Below, piece by piece: positions 13,730 through 22,647 of a stretch of 64,000 nt of DNA. Within the stretch, counting starts at the first letter, position 1, and each line of letters opens with the position of its first letter. The position numbers were made by a program, and so were the translations under genes. Source of the stretch: Marinomonas profundi (lineage in GTDB: Bacteria; Pseudomonadota; Gammaproteobacteria; Pseudomonadales; Marinomonadaceae); NCBI RefSeq assembly GCF_020694005.1, contig NZ_CP073013.1, forward strand, positions 1,498,578-1,562,577. The letters run 5' to 3'. The notes beneath the pieces were generated by a model, which was given only the letters and a program-made list of their open reading frames with translations, was not told where the DNA came from and did not search any database.

Positions 13730-14263
13730 TCAGGCTTTTTCAACCTGACTAAATTCCAAATCAACTGGTGTAGAGCGCCCAAAAATAAGCACCGCCACTT
13801 TGATTCGACTTTTATCGTAATCCACTTCTTCAACAACACCGTTGAAATCAGCAAACGGACCTTCGCTAACACGAACAACCTCACCCACTTCAAACAATGT
13901 CTTAGGACGAGGCTTATCAACCCCATCACTAACGCGCTGTAAAATGGCGTCCGCTTCTCGAGTGGTAATGGGTGACGGCTTATCTGCCGTACCACCGATA
14001 AAACCTAACACTCGAGATGTACCTTTAACCAAATGCCAAGAGGCGTCATTCATATCCATTTGAACCAATACATAACCTGGATAGAACTTTCTTTCACTCT
14101 TACGCTTTTTGCCATCTCGGATTTCAACCACTTCTTCGGTTGGCACCAAGATATCGCCAAAATTTTCTTCTTGCCCCATAACCTGCACTCGCTCAGTAAG
14201 CGAACGCATTACGTGCTTTTCGTACCCTGAGTACGCCTGTACTACATACCATCGTTTGGTCAC
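13730..14263 (-). CDS. nusG: Transcription termination/antitermination factor NusG
   Basis: Binds RNA polymerase and couples it to Rho or to ribosomal protein S10. The 177-residue product has the NGN domain ([15 protein letters not shown]) and a C-terminal KOW domain ([19 protein letters not shown]). I choose GTG 14263 because AGGAG ends six bases upstream; a TTG at 14269 would sit directly against that AGGAG and cannot use it. The gene follows secE by 9 bp, the usual secE-nusG pair. Confidence 0.96.
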   Translation of the reverse strand: MTKRWYVVQAYSGYEKHVMRSLTERVQVMGQEENFGDILVPTEEVVEIRDGKKRKSERKFYPGYVLVQMDMNDASWHLVKGTSRVLGFIGGTADKPSPITTREADAILQRVSDGVDKPRPKTLFEVGEVVRVSEGPFADFNGVVEEVDYDKSRIKVAVLIFGRSTPVDLEFSQVEKA

Positions 14264-14272
14264 GAGCAACTC

Positions 14273-14641
14273 CTAACTAATTACCGAGGAAACGATCCAG
14301 CCAAGGAGCGAATCCACCCCCCACAGCACGAGAGACATAAAAATAACAACCGCTAACACTATCAAGGTAGTCTGTACAGTTTCTTGCCTAGTTGGCCACA
14401 CAACCCTGCGAATTTCAGTTTTAGCTTCTTTTGCCAAAGTAAAAAAAGCCTTACCTTTCACAGTCTGCAACGCAACAAAACCAGCAACACCAGCCAATAC
14501 CAAAATAGCGATTAAACGATACAATAGTGACTCAGCGGAATAATAGTTATTACCAATCACGCCTACCGCAACCAGCAGAACAACAATCGCCCACTTAAAT
14601 GCATCTCCGCGAGACGCTTGAGCTTCAGCACTCGAACTCAT
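14273..14641 (-). CDS. secE: Preprotein translocase subunit SecE
   Basis: Essential clamp subunit of the SecYEG channel in the inner membrane. The 122-residue product has three predicted membrane helices (around 17-35, 40-60 and 93-115) and the conserved cytoplasmic segment EIRRVVWPTRQETVQTT before the last helix. This is the long, three-helix form found in gammaproteobacteria. It follows tRNA-Trp by 40 bp, in front of nusG. Confidence 0.97.
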   Translation of the reverse strand: MSSSAEAQASRGDAFKWAIVVLLVAVGVIGNNYYSAESLLYRLIAILVLAGVAGFVALQTVKGKAFFTLAKEAKTEIRRVVWPTRQETVQTTLIVLAVVIFMSLVLWGVDSLLGWIVSSVIS

Positions 14642-14681
14642 ACTTCAGGTGATCCCTAATTAAGAAATAGGATACGAAAAA

Positions 14682-14757
14682 TGGCAGGCCAAGAGGGACT
14701 CGAACCCCCAACAGCCGGTTTTGGAAACCGGTGCTCTACCAATTGAACTATTGGCCT
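14682..14757 (-). tRNA. tRNA-Trp (anticodon CCA)
   Basis: A 76 nt cloverleaf with acceptor arms AGGCCAA / TTGGCCT, discriminator G and an encoded CCA end. The anticodon arm reads CCGGTTTCCAAAACCGG, placing CCA in the loop. The T arm contains GGTTCGAGTCC. It is the first element behind the promoter at 14777-14805 and is followed by secE. Confidence 0.97.
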
Positions 14758-14776
14758 ACATTCGTATGGGCGGAGG

Positions 14777-14805
14777 ATAATACCTAAACATGCTACATTA
14801 AGCAA
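14777..14805 (-). promoter_or_regulatory. Sigma-70 promoter for tRNA-Trp-secE-nusG
   Basis: TTGCTT (14805-14800), a 17 bp spacer and TATTAT (14782-14777) lie 20 bp upstream of tRNA-Trp. Placed just after the terminator of the upstream tRNA cluster, it gives trpT-secE-nusG its own promoter. Confidence 0.75.
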
Positions 14806-14831
14806 GGGTATCTGCCCAAAAAACAGACAAT

Positions 14832-14852
14832 AAAAAAGGCGGTTGAACCACC
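14832..14852 (-). terminator. Rho-independent terminator after tRNA-Thr
   Basis: The transcript has a GGTGG / CCGCC stem extendable by flanking pairs, followed by TTTTTT. It lies 21 bp after the tRNA-Thr gene and ends the Tyr-Gly-Thr tRNA unit where tuf normally continues. Confidence 0.7.
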
Positions 14853-14873
14853 TATCTTTTGCATTGAAAATGC

Positions 14874-14949
14874 TGGAGCTCATGAGCAGATTTGAACTGC
14901 CGACCTCACCCTTACCAAGGGTGTGCTCTACCAACTGAGCTACATGAGC
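14874..14949 (-). tRNA. tRNA-Thr (anticodon GGT)
   Basis: A 76 nt cloverleaf with acceptor arms GCTCATG / CATGAGC, discriminator T and encoded CCA. The anticodon arm is ACCCTTGGTAAGGGT with GGT in the loop. It is the last of three tRNAs transcribed together; in E. coli and Pseudomonas the equivalent tRNA-Thr is followed by tufB. Confidence 0.97.
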
Positions 14950-14951
14950 AT

Positions 14952-15026
14952 TGGAGCGGGTAGCGGGAATCGAACCCGCCTCTTCAGCTTGGAAGGCTGA
15001 GGTAATAGCCACTATACCATACCCGC
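14952..15026 (-). tRNA. tRNA-Gly (anticodon TCC)
   Basis: A 75 nt cloverleaf with 5' arm GCGGGTA, encoded CCA, and anticodon arm CAGCCTTCCAAGCTG placing TCC in the loop. It is separated from tRNA-Thr by only 2 nt and from tRNA-Tyr by 3 nt, so all three are processed from one precursor. Confidence 0.96.
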
Positions 15027-15029
15027 ATT

Positions 15030-15113
<84 letters not shown>

Positions 15114-15156
15114 ACGTACTCAGCGCTACAACGCAACACCCCAAAAGGTGGGAGCC

Positions 15157-15184
15157 ATTATATGAATCGCTTTCACAATTGCAA
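15157..15184 (-). promoter_or_regulatory. Sigma-70 promoter for the tRNA cluster
   Basis: TTGCAA (15184-15179), a 16 bp spacer and a consensus TATAAT (15162-15157), with a GC-rich discriminator GGCTCCC typical of stable-RNA promoters. The -35 lies directly after the stop codon of the upstream SPOR-like gene. Confidence 0.75.
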
Positions 15185-15187
15185 CAC

Positions 15188-15892
15188 CTAGCACGGGTTT
15201 TTTTCTAATTTTATCATCATCTTGGTCAGATCAAACCGAGAGAGGAACTGTTCCCAATTTTTTTCATTGACGGGCTGGCCTATATCAACCTGCCAAAGGG
15301 AAACCGTCCGCATGTGCTCATACACTTTCACCTGATAGCCAGAGATGTTTTCTATACGCTGACGAGCCTGATCAGCCCTTTCTTTAGAAGAATACAGGCC
15401 CAAGGATATTCGGTTTTTCATCTCCGCTCGATTAATAACAAAACTGTCAATCGATTTGGACGCTAGCTCTTTCACTATTGTCTCAGCAAGTTCTGGCGTC
15501 TCTGGCGCCGCAATATACAGCCAAAATTTAGGCCTCTTTCCCGACACTTCTCGCTCTTGATAGGGCCAACCAAAATCCTGCAACACTTGAGCAAGCTGTT
15601 TTTTGTCTTCCAGTTTCTCTGTTTCCAGGCGCGGACAAAATAGAGCTTCTACATCGCCAGCTGGCGGGCCGATTACTTGATTAATCGCCTCTTCTAGACC
15701 TTCATTTGACACTATCCCCGCACTGTAGTCGCGCTCGGTAACGGCAGGAGCCTCTGACAACAAATGGATCTTCTCACTAACAGGTGGTCCATAAATAGAT
15801 TCTTTAATTTTTTCGGGCGTATCTTGCACAAAACTATGCCAGCTCAAAAAGCCCGCGTTAAGCAACACCACAAACAGAAATAGCCACTTCAT
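15188..15892 (-). CDS. SPOR-domain-like membrane protein
   Basis: A 234-residue protein with an N-terminal signal anchor (MKWLFLFVVLLNAGFLSW), a charged linker and a C-terminal half with the beta-alpha pattern of SPOR domains (FWLYIAAPETPELAETIVKE and ISLGLYSSKERADQARQRIE). SPOR domains bind denuded septal peptidoglycan. Its ATG overlaps the coaX stop (ATGA), so the two are coupled. In Pseudomonas a SPOR gene occupies the same place between coaX and the tRNA-Tyr cluster, which supports the call. The precise role is unknown. Confidence 0.75.
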   Translation of the reverse strand: MKWLFLFVVLLNAGFLSWHSFVQDTPEKIKESIYGPPVSEKIHLLSEAPAVTERDYSAGIVSNEGLEEAINQVIGPPAGDVEALFCPRLETEKLEDKKQLAQVLQDFGWPYQEREVSGKRPKFWLYIAAPETPELAETIVKELASKSIDSFVINRAEMKNRISLGLYSSKERADQARQRIENISGYQVKVYEHMRTVSLWQVDIGQPVNEKNWEQFLSRFDLTKMMIKLEKNPC

Positions 15893-16659
15893 TCATTGCC
15901 TCTTAAACTGCCTTTTAAACTGCCTTTTAAACTGCCTTTTAAACGCTCATCGCCAACCAACTTTGCACCGAGAGCAACAAGATTAGGCTGATACACCAGC
16001 GCAACACCCAGCAAATCTAATAATGTTTTTGCATCTCCTCCTGTCACCACCCACTTAAAAGTCGGATAGCGCTGATAAAGACGCTCTAAGAAACCCAATG
16101 CCATCTCATGACACCCCTCCGCCACGGCTCTTGCCGTTGAATTTGGCAGACCATGCCCCGCCACGACCTCATGAGCGTCATAGCGAATCCGTGCGGTTTT
16201 AGAAAGCAGCGCTTCTTCCATCATGGTAAGTCCGGGAGCAATGTAACCACCAAGATGAAGACCGTCTTGATTAACCACGTCGACCTTGATCGCCGTTCCA
16301 GCATCAACCACCACAACATCGCCTTTTATCAAGTGATGAGCCGCAACCACCCCCAACCAACGATCAATGCCTAGGCGCTCCGGCTCAAGATAGGCATTAC
16401 GCACCCCACAGACTTGCGCTTGACTACTTAATGTCAGCCACTGACTGTGCGGAAACACCGCCTGAATATCCGCGTGTAACAAGGCACTCAACTCTTTGGA
16501 ACGAACACTCGCAAAATAAATCACCTCTGGGATGAAATTTGGTTCAGCAGGACAAGTGTCGCCACGCTGAACCCATAATACTTGATCACCGGCCAACGCC
16601 GTAAATTTGATGCTGGTATTACCCGCATCAACCACCAGCACATTAAACACGACGGACAC
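15889..16659 (-). CDS. coaX: Type III pantothenate kinase
   Basis: Phosphorylates pantothenate, the first step of coenzyme A synthesis. The 256-residue product has the ASKHA-type nucleotide motif VVDAGNTSIKF, the segment GIDRWLGVVAAH, the second phosphate motif VVDAGTAIKVD, GGYIAPGLTMM, and VVTGGDA near the end. I place the start at GTG 16659, which has GGAGGGG eight bases upstream and overlaps birA by 17 bp; an ATG at 16674 is possible. The last residues are four near-identical LKGS units encoded by a 12 bp tandem repeat (15903-15944), an odd tail not expected in the family. Confidence 0.93.
   Translation of the reverse strand: MSVVFNVLVVDAGNTSIKFTALAGDQVLWVQRGDTCPAEPNFIPEVIYFASVRSKELSALLHADIQAVFPHSQWLTLSSQAQVCGVRNAYLEPERLGIDRWLGVVAAHHLIKGDVVVVDAGTAIKVDVVNQDGLHLGGYIAPGLTMMEEALLSKTARIRYDAHEVVAGHGLPNSTARAVAEGCHEMALGFLERLYQRYPTFKWVVTGGDAKTLLDLLGVALVYQPNLVALGAKLVGDERLKGSLKGSLKGSLRGNE
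15903..15944 (-). repeat. 12 bp tandem repeat in the 3' end of coaX
   Basis: On the plus strand TTAAACTGCCTT occurs three times without interruption (15903-15938), followed by half a unit. It encodes repeated LKGS. The unit is a multiple of three, so copy-number change alters only the length of the CoaX C-terminus. Confidence 0.9.
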
Positions 16660-17596
16660 TGATTTCCCCTCCATGCAACGCCACCAGCTCACCATCTTCC
16701 TCTAGCAGCAACGCGCCTTTTTGATCAATACCTCTGGCAACACCATGGCGCTGCTGAGAAATCGTACTCACTGTCACCGACTGGTTAAAAAGCACATCGT
16801 ACGCCTGCCATTGATGCTGAAAGTGCTTCATACCATGCCCTTCTTCAAACAATCGGCACACTTCAATCAACTCTTTGCCTAATTCCGCCAAAATAATATT
16901 TCGACTCGGGCGAGACTTGAGTCTAGATACCAGATCCGTCCAAGGCTGATCGACATGGGTCATAAAACCCTCGTCCATTTCGACATTAAGACCAATACCT
17001 ATGACGACATGACATACGTCCTGATCCGCGACCATTTCCAGTAAAATACCACAAATTTTTCGACCATCGACCTGCACGTCGTTTGGCCACTTTAGCCCCG
17101 GATTTGGCACGCCGACCTTTTTTAACACTCGAGCAACCGCCACACCCACTGCTAGGCTCAACCCCTCAACCACACTAGGACCATTATCGAAACGCCACAC
17201 AAACGAACAAGCAATATTTTTCGCCACGCCAGACTCCCATTGTCGCCCGCGACGCCCCTTACCTTGCGTTTGTCTTTCCGTCAAAATCAACGCAGGCAAC
17301 GGCTGCCCCTGAGCAATATACAGCTTAGCATCACCGTTCGTGGACTCCGTTTCGAACGCCAGCCTAAGGTTAACCTCTTCTGGCAAGCCGCTATCGCGTA
17401 ACGCTTGTTTGGATAACAGCTCCAGAGGCGACGGCAAACGATAGCCGCGCCCTTTCACTGAATGAACCGTCACGCCAATCGACTCTAACTTTTTTAGCTT
17501 TTTCCACACCGCAGCACGAGTCACACCCAAAGCGGCGCCCAACTCTTCACCAGAGTGAAATTCATTATCACTAAGCAGCGCCAATACAGCTTGCAT
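16643..17596 (-). CDS. birA: Bifunctional biotin protein ligase and biotin operon repressor
   Basis: Activates biotin to biotinyl-AMP and transfers it to carboxylase carrier proteins; in the two-domain form it also represses bio genes. The 317-residue product has an N-terminal winged helix (residues about 1-60, GVTRAAVWKKLKKLE), then the ligase domain with the biotinyl-AMP loop GKGRRGRQWES, LKWPNDVQVDGRKICGILLE, and a C-terminal SH3-like cap. The winged helix suggests it regulates too. It is coupled to the upstream hydrolase gene (TAATG overlap) and overlaps coaX. Confidence 0.95.
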   Translation of the reverse strand: MQAVLALLSDNEFHSGEELGAALGVTRAAVWKKLKKLESIGVTVHSVKGRGYRLPSPLELLSKQALRDSGLPEEVNLRLAFETESTNGDAKLYIAQGQPLPALILTERQTQGKGRRGRQWESGVAKNIACSFVWRFDNGPSVVEGLSLAVGVAVARVLKKVGVPNPGLKWPNDVQVDGRKICGILLEMVADQDVCHVVIGIGLNVEMDEGFMTHVDQPWTDLVSRLKSRPSRNIILAELGKELIEVCRLFEEGHGMKHFQHQWQAYDVLFNQSVTVSTISQQRHGVARGIDQKGALLLEEDGELVALHGGEISVRRV

Positions 17597-18813
17597 TAAT
17601 GCTCTCCCCTCTTTATTGACTCTTCATTGTGCGTATTTGACTTAATAAATACGGTCATTTCTTGCATTAATTCGTTAAAGTTCGGATTCCAAGACACTCT
17701 TGCGGCATGAGGGCTTTTTTCCAGCAACGCATCTGACTTCTCACCAAACCAATTAGCTTGATCTGTTCGGCATGACTGATACAGATCATCTTCCGAGCGA
17801 TGCCAATCACAAATACGATACACCCCAGACTCACCATAGTAGCTATTATCAGGACTGCCATGCACCGCCATATGTGAGAGCCCTAAAATCTTCGCCTCTG
17901 GCCAGTTGGTATTATAAACCTTGATACGATCCGTATTGGCGCTCATTTGATCTTTACTGTACAGCACCATTTGACTTTTGGAACCTATCATCCCTCGTTT
18001 AAATAGCGTTTCTGTCACCGTTGAATCCACTGTCTGATCATCTGCTGACAAAGCAATGAAGACAGGCAAATCCTTCGGGCTATCCAACACGAGTTGCCGC
18101 ACTTCTTTGGATAATTTATACACCTCAGCAATGGCAGGAAGAGGAATGGACGCGTATTTTGCGAAGTCATCACTAGGGTCATTATCTAACCAATCTTTCA
18201 CTAACGCTAACCAAGGTGCGAGCCAATCGATATCACTGTTCACCTTAAATACGGGCGAAAATAACAACGCCCCCGCAACACGATCAGCATGCTGCCAAGC
18301 GTATTCAGTCGCCAATGCCCCACCCGTAGAAAAGCCGCCCACATATAAAACATCGACTTCTTTGCTGAATTCCTCTGCTGCATTTCGAAACGTATCACGC
18401 CAATCATCACGAGATACGTTCAATAAATCTTCCGCCTTCGTACCATGGCCTGGCAATAAAATAACACGCACCTGAAAACAAGCTTCCTGCAATGCACGCG
18501 CAGGGTCTCGCATTGAAAATGGGGAATCCGATAAGCCGTGCGACAAAAGCACACCAATATGGGCACGCCCTGCACACACATCTGGATCAGGCAGAAGCTC
18601 AAACGGCATCACAGCACCAAGCTCCCTAAACTTATTAGCCGGATTCACCCAGGCTTTATTTTTGCTGAGGTATTCTTCTGCACGCACTACGTAATGCGCA
18701 AAGGACTCTTCTGGCTCAAAGACAAAAGCGCTTTGCCCTTCCGCTGCGCTTAACACTCCAGCAATAGGCAAGATAAAAAAACACCCACACCAACGCTTTA
18801 CTTTTTGCCACAT
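17596..18813 (-). CDS. Secreted alpha/beta hydrolase
   Basis: A 405-residue protein with a signal peptide (hydrophobic core about residues 9-22). It has an alpha/beta-hydrolase fold: oxyanion-hole motif SHGLSDSP (91-98), nucleophile elbow GGFSTGG with Ser162, a likely acid in LSADDQTVDS (about 258-259) and a likely histidine in GLSHMAVHGS (314 or 318). It probably hydrolyses esters or lipids in the periplasm or outside; the substrate is not evident. The stop overlaps the birA start (TAATG), so it is first in a hydrolase-birA-coaX-SPOR unit, though no functional link is obvious. Confidence 0.8.
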   Translation of the reverse strand: MWQKVKRWCGCFFILPIAGVLSAAEGQSAFVFEPEESFAHYVVRAEEYLSKNKAWVNPANKFRELGAVMPFELLPDPDVCAGRAHIGVLLSHGLSDSPFSMRDPARALQEACFQVRVILLPGHGTKAEDLLNVSRDDWRDTFRNAAEEFSKEVDVLYVGGFSTGGALATEYAWQHADRVAGALLFSPVFKVNSDIDWLAPWLALVKDWLDNDPSDDFAKYASIPLPAIAEVYKLSKEVRQLVLDSPKDLPVFIALSADDQTVDSTVTETLFKRGMIGSKSQMVLYSKDQMSANTDRIKVYNTNWPEAKILGLSHMAVHGSPDNSYYGESGVYRICDWHRSEDDLYQSCRTDQANWFGEKSDALLEKSPHAARVSWNPNFNELMQEMTVFIKSNTHNEESIKRGEH

Positions 18814-18924
18814 GCCAATCCCTCTCAGTAGTTAAGTCACTCAATCTAACGAACGTTTTTGTACACCACACGCTATGCTAACATTGCGCTTTTAGTCACC
18901 ACATTAATTCAATACCCATTCATT

Positions 18925-19359
18925 ATGAAAAAACCCTACTCTAATGCTGAACAAGTGCCTTCGCTTTGGTTTCCTTTAGTAAAGAAGTTTTATCAAGCAC
19001 ATTACCCCAGCGGTAAACCGAATAAAGCAGATCCTATTTGGGTAATAAGACATGAAAATAAAATTCTTTGCGCGGTCAGGCTCAAACACATCGCAGGCGC
19101 TCAATTACTCACCGCGATGGTAACCGCCCCTTCTCATCGCAATATTGGCCTTGGCAGCCATCTAATCAACAGCATTCATCCTGCTTTAAGTGAAATGCCT
19201 ACTTATTGCTTTGCATTTACTCATCTTGTGCCTTTCTATCATGCGAATCATTTTACGACCATCTCAGCAAAAATGTTACCAGAAGAACTAGAAAACCGTC
19301 TTCGAGCCTATACAGCACAAGGCCGAAACCTTACACCAATGTGCTACATTCGCCGCTAA
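18925..19359 (+). CDS. GNAT-family N-acetyltransferase
   Basis: A 144-residue product from ATG 18925 (MKKPYSNAEQ); a longer reading from 18859 adds a segment with no family support. The acetyl-CoA motif A appears as MVTAPSHRNIGLGSHLI, where the R-x-x-G-L-G-S pyrophosphate loop is clear, followed by a C-terminal FYHANHF segment typical of the fold. The acceptor substrate is unknown. It is a single gene divergent from the hydrolase and 139 bp before the beta-glucosidase. Confidence 0.75.
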   Translation: MKKPYSNAEQVPSLWFPLVKKFYQAHYPSGKPNKADPIWVIRHENKILCAVRLKHIAGAQLLTAMVTAPSHRNIGLGSHLINSIHPALSEMPTYCFAFTHLVPFYHANHFTTISAKMLPEELENRLRAYTAQGRNLTPMCYIRR

Positions 19360-19498
19360 AAGGCACTTAAAAAGCGCTTAAATAATCTTAAATTACTAAA
19401 ATGATCACGTCATTATTGACCCTTTTCAATCCCCTCCAGTACCTTTGGAAGCATTACTTACCTTCCCGATGGGAACCAATAAGAATACCGAGGAAATA

Positions 19499-20842
19499 AT
19501 GTCTATCAGCCTACCAGCAAACTCAAAAATGCTTACCTCCGATTTTATCTTCGGCGTGGCCACTGCCTCCTTCCAAATCGAAGGCGCAACCGCCGTCGAC
19601 AATCGCCTACCCTCCATTTGGGACACATTCTGCGCGATACCCGGCAAGGTAAAAGGCGCCGATAACGGTGATATGGCGTGTGACCATTATCACCTCTGGG
19701 AGCAAGATATTCAGTTGATCAAAGGCCTTGGTGTAGACGCCTATCGACTATCCATTGCGTGGCCACGCGTAATGGACGAAAAAGGCGAAGCAAACCAAGC
19801 CGGACTCGATTTTTATCGCAACTTACTTAAACAGTTGAAAGCCGAAGGCCTAACGGTATTTGTGACACTTTATCACTGGGATCTACCGCAACACTTAGAG
19901 GATAAAGGCGGTTGGCTTAACCGAGAAACCGCTTACCAATTCAAACGCTACGCCGATTTAGTGACCAAAGAATTAGCCGAATGGGTCGACAGTTGGGCCA
20001 CCTTTAACGAACCTTTCTGCGCCGCTATTTTAGGGTACGAATTAGGCATACACGCCCCCGGTTTAAGCAAACCAGAATACGGCAGACAAGCCGCTCACCA
20101 TATTCTGCTCGCCCATGGTCTGGCCTTGCCCGTTATTCGCAAAAATGCGCCAACATCGCAGGTTGGCATCGTCCTCAACATGAATCGTTCCTACGCAGCC
20201 AGTGAGAAAGCCGAAGACCAATTCGCTTGTTTGATGCGTGAAACACTAGACAACCAGTTTTTCATTGAACCCTTAATGAAAGGGCAATACCCACAACTCC
20301 TTAAAACCGTAGCGCCGCAATATTTGCCAACGGTATTACCCGGCGACATGGACATCATCAGCCAACCAATTGATTTCTTGGGTATGAACTTCTACACCTG
20401 CAATCACAACGCCTACGATGCCGATAACCTGTTCAAAAACGTAAAAAACAGCCAACCAGTTGAATACACAGACATAGGTTGGGAAATCGCACCTCATGCC
20501 TTCACCGAGTTATTAGTGACGCTTCATCAACAATATACCTTGCCACCCCTTTATATTACCGAGAATGGCGCGGCGTGCGCCGATCAGATCATTGATGGCG
20601 AAATCAACGATGAGCAGCGTATTCGTTATTTGAATGGGCACTTAAACGCGGTGCATCAAGCGATGGAAAGTGGCGTCGATATTCGCGGTTATTTCGCGTG
20701 GAGCCTAATGGATAACTTTGAGTGGGCAGAAGGCTATAGCAAGCGCTTTGGGCTCACTTACGTTGATTATCAGACTCAGAAAAGAACCATCAAACACAGC
20801 GGTTATGCCTATCGTGACTTTTTAAACCGTCGCAAACGTTAA
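19499..20842 (+). CDS. Glycoside hydrolase family 1 beta-glucosidase
   Basis: Hydrolyses beta-linked glucosides, probably cellobiose or similar disaccharides, in the cytoplasm (no signal peptide). The 447-residue product starts MSISLPANSK at ATG 19499, preceded by GAGGAA; an upstream reading from 19445 lacks support. The barrel carries FGVATASFQIEG, the acid/base motif TFNEP (Glu171) and the nucleophile motif ITENG (Glu355), with LMDNFEWAEGYSKRFGL near the end. It converges on the OpgD-like gene and shares a terminator with it. No transporter gene adjoins it. Confidence 0.95.
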   Translation: MSISLPANSKMLTSDFIFGVATASFQIEGATAVDNRLPSIWDTFCAIPGKVKGADNGDMACDHYHLWEQDIQLIKGLGVDAYRLSIAWPRVMDEKGEANQAGLDFYRNLLKQLKAEGLTVFVTLYHWDLPQHLEDKGGWLNRETAYQFKRYADLVTKELAEWVDSWATFNEPFCAAILGYELGIHAPGLSKPEYGRQAAHHILLAHGLALPVIRKNAPTSQVGIVLNMNRSYAASEKAEDQFACLMRETLDNQFFIEPLMKGQYPQLLKTVAPQYLPTVLPGDMDIISQPIDFLGMNFYTCNHNAYDADNLFKNVKNSQPVEYTDIGWEIAPHAFTELLVTLHQQYTLPPLYITENGAACADQIIDGEINDEQRIRYLNGHLNAVHQAMESGVDIRGYFAWSLMDNFEWAEGYSKRFGLTYVDYQTQKRTIKHSGYAYRDFLNRRKR

Positions 20843-20870
20843 AAACGCTATCGCCTATAATTGAATAATA

Positions 20871-20903
20871 AAAACGCCCGATGCATCACATCGGGCGTTT
20901 TTT
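20871..20903. terminator. Bidirectional terminator between beta-glucosidase and opgD-like genes
   Basis: The stem AAAACGCCCGATG / CATCGGGCGTTTTT has a short loop, with T and A runs on either side. It can end transcription from both convergent genes. Confidence 0.85.
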
Positions 20904-20943
20904 ATTGGCTTTTATTGATCGCCTTTTAGTTATAACAAAGACG

Positions 20944-22647
20944 CTACTTCAAATGCCCCGCATTATGCAGCGCTCTCTCTTCCTCAGCAGGCGGCGTCCA
21001 CTGGTATTGCCAAGTCTCTGTCAGCGGCTGGCCATTGGCTTCCAAGTGAACCGTTAAGTTAATTGGCTTAGACTTGCCTTTGGGTGGCACTAAATCAAAC
21101 ATGGCACGATAACCATCAATGGAGTGCAGTGGACGAGCCGATTCAATTTCTACTCTTCCCTCGGAAGACGTAATCACCGCATTCACTTTGGTGTCCTTGC
21201 CCAGCATGGCCAAAGAACCGCCTGCGAAGTCCACCACAAAGCGTTTGCTATAATAATGGCGCTTCTTACCAATCACACCACCGATGCCCGTAAAGGTGTC
21301 GACAACACGAGCGCGATTAGATTGCACCGGTGGATGACTTCCCCAATACATGTTGTAGCTATAGAGCAACTCTTGTCCGGCTTCAACGGGCGCGGCTGGA
21401 TTCCAAAAAGCAACAATGTTGTCGAACGTTTCGTCCAGCGTCGGAATCTCTACCAATTGCACCGCCCCTTTACCCCAGTTACCGATCGGCTCAATCCACA
21501 AACTTGGGCGCTTCTCATAGAAGACACCGTCATCTTGATAATGGTCGAAATTGCGGTCTCGCTGTAACAAACCAAAGCCTTTGGGATTCTCATCACTGTA
21601 GGCATTAAATTGTAAGTTCGCAGGGTTGGTTAATGGGCGCCAAATCCATTCGCCATTGCCTGTCTGCATGGCAAGACCATCAGAATCATGGATCTCAGCG
21701 CGCCAGTCATAATTGGTTCTACGATCATTTTCACCCACCATAAACATACTGGTCATTGGGGCGATCCCCAAACGCTCGACCGATTTGCGGGGATAAACAG
21801 CAGAATCTACGCGCATTTTGAAGGGTTCTCCCGGCGTCATATCAAAACGATAAGCGCCAGTCACACTAGGAGAGTCCATTAAGGCATATACGGTCACTAC
21901 ATCCGAACCCGATGTTGGTTTTTCTAACCAAAAATCCGTAAACGTTGGAAACTCTTCCGGATGCGGCATGGCGGTGTCGATTGCCAAACCTCGAGCAGAA
22001 AGACCATACTGCATTTCGCTGCCCACGGCGCGGAAGTAACTCGCCCCTAAAAAGGCGACGACATCACGTTGCCAATCCGTCGCAAACTGCATTCTAAAAC
22101 CCGCAAAACCAAGATCTTTAGGGAGCTTATTACCGTCCACTTTGGACTTACCGTAGGTAAACTCAGAAGGCATGTAAGGAATTGGCGTTGATTTACCATT
22201 TTCCAATTCACTCATATGAATCGGTGTGTCAAAGCCTAAACCAAGATGAAAAAGCTCTGTACGGAACTCTGATTTTTGGTCGCGCCACAAGGCCGCGTCT
22301 TTATTAAAGCGAATCTCTTGGTAATCATCCCAATCAAGACGCTTTAAACTCTCTGGCATCTCACCTTGATGGCTTTCATAGGGTTTAGTCGCCAATTGAC
22401 GAGCATGGCCTTTTAACCAAGCATAGCTGAACGCTTCGCCTTTCTTCGGTTGAGCGGCAGATTGAGAGGCTTGTGACTGCGATGATTGTGATGGGGCAGC
22501 ACAAGCCGTCAGACTAAACAAAACGCCAACCGCCAATAGAGAGCAACTCGCCAGGCGCTGTAAACGATTAGAGACATTTACCTTGTGAGGCAGCGGCACC
22601 ACGAATGTTGAGTCCTTCGTGGACTCGGACACACTATGAAAAAGCAT
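20944..22647 (-). CDS. Periplasmic glucan biosynthesis protein, OpgD/OpgG family
   Basis: Family members act in the periplasm on the beta-glucan backbone of osmoregulated periplasmic glucans. The 567-residue product from ATG 22647 has an N-terminal hydrophobic segment ending in the lipobox SLTAC (Cys49), then the family body with FSYAWLKGHARQLATKPY, YRFDMTPGEPFKM, FGLLQRDRNFDHYQD and GNWGKGAVQLVE. The lipobox suggests a lipoprotein, unlike the Tat-exported E. coli OpgD and soluble OpgG. No opgH glucosyltransferase is present in the window. Confidence 0.9.
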   Translation of the reverse strand: MLFHSVSESTKDSTFVVPLPHKVNVSNRLQRLASCSLLAVGVLFSLTACAAPSQSSQSQASQSAAQPKKGEAFSYAWLKGHARQLATKPYESHQGEMPESLKRLDWDDYQEIRFNKDAALWRDQKSEFRTELFHLGLGFDTPIHMSELENGKSTPIPYMPSEFTYGKSKVDGNKLPKDLGFAGFRMQFATDWQRDVVAFLGASYFRAVGSEMQYGLSARGLAIDTAMPHPEEFPTFTDFWLEKPTSGSDVVTVYALMDSPSVTGAYRFDMTPGEPFKMRVDSAVYPRKSVERLGIAPMTSMFMVGENDRRTNYDWRAEIHDSDGLAMQTGNGEWIWRPLTNPANLQFNAYSDENPKGFGLLQRDRNFDHYQDDGVFYEKRPSLWIEPIGNWGKGAVQLVEIPTLDETFDNIVAFWNPAAPVEAGQELLYSYNMYWGSHPPVQSNRARVVDTFTGIGGVIGKKRHYYSKRFVVDFAGGSLAMLGKDTKVNAVITSSEGRVEIESARPLHSIDGYRAMFDLVPPKGKSKPINLTVHLEANGQPLTETWQYQWTPPAEEERALHNAGHLK

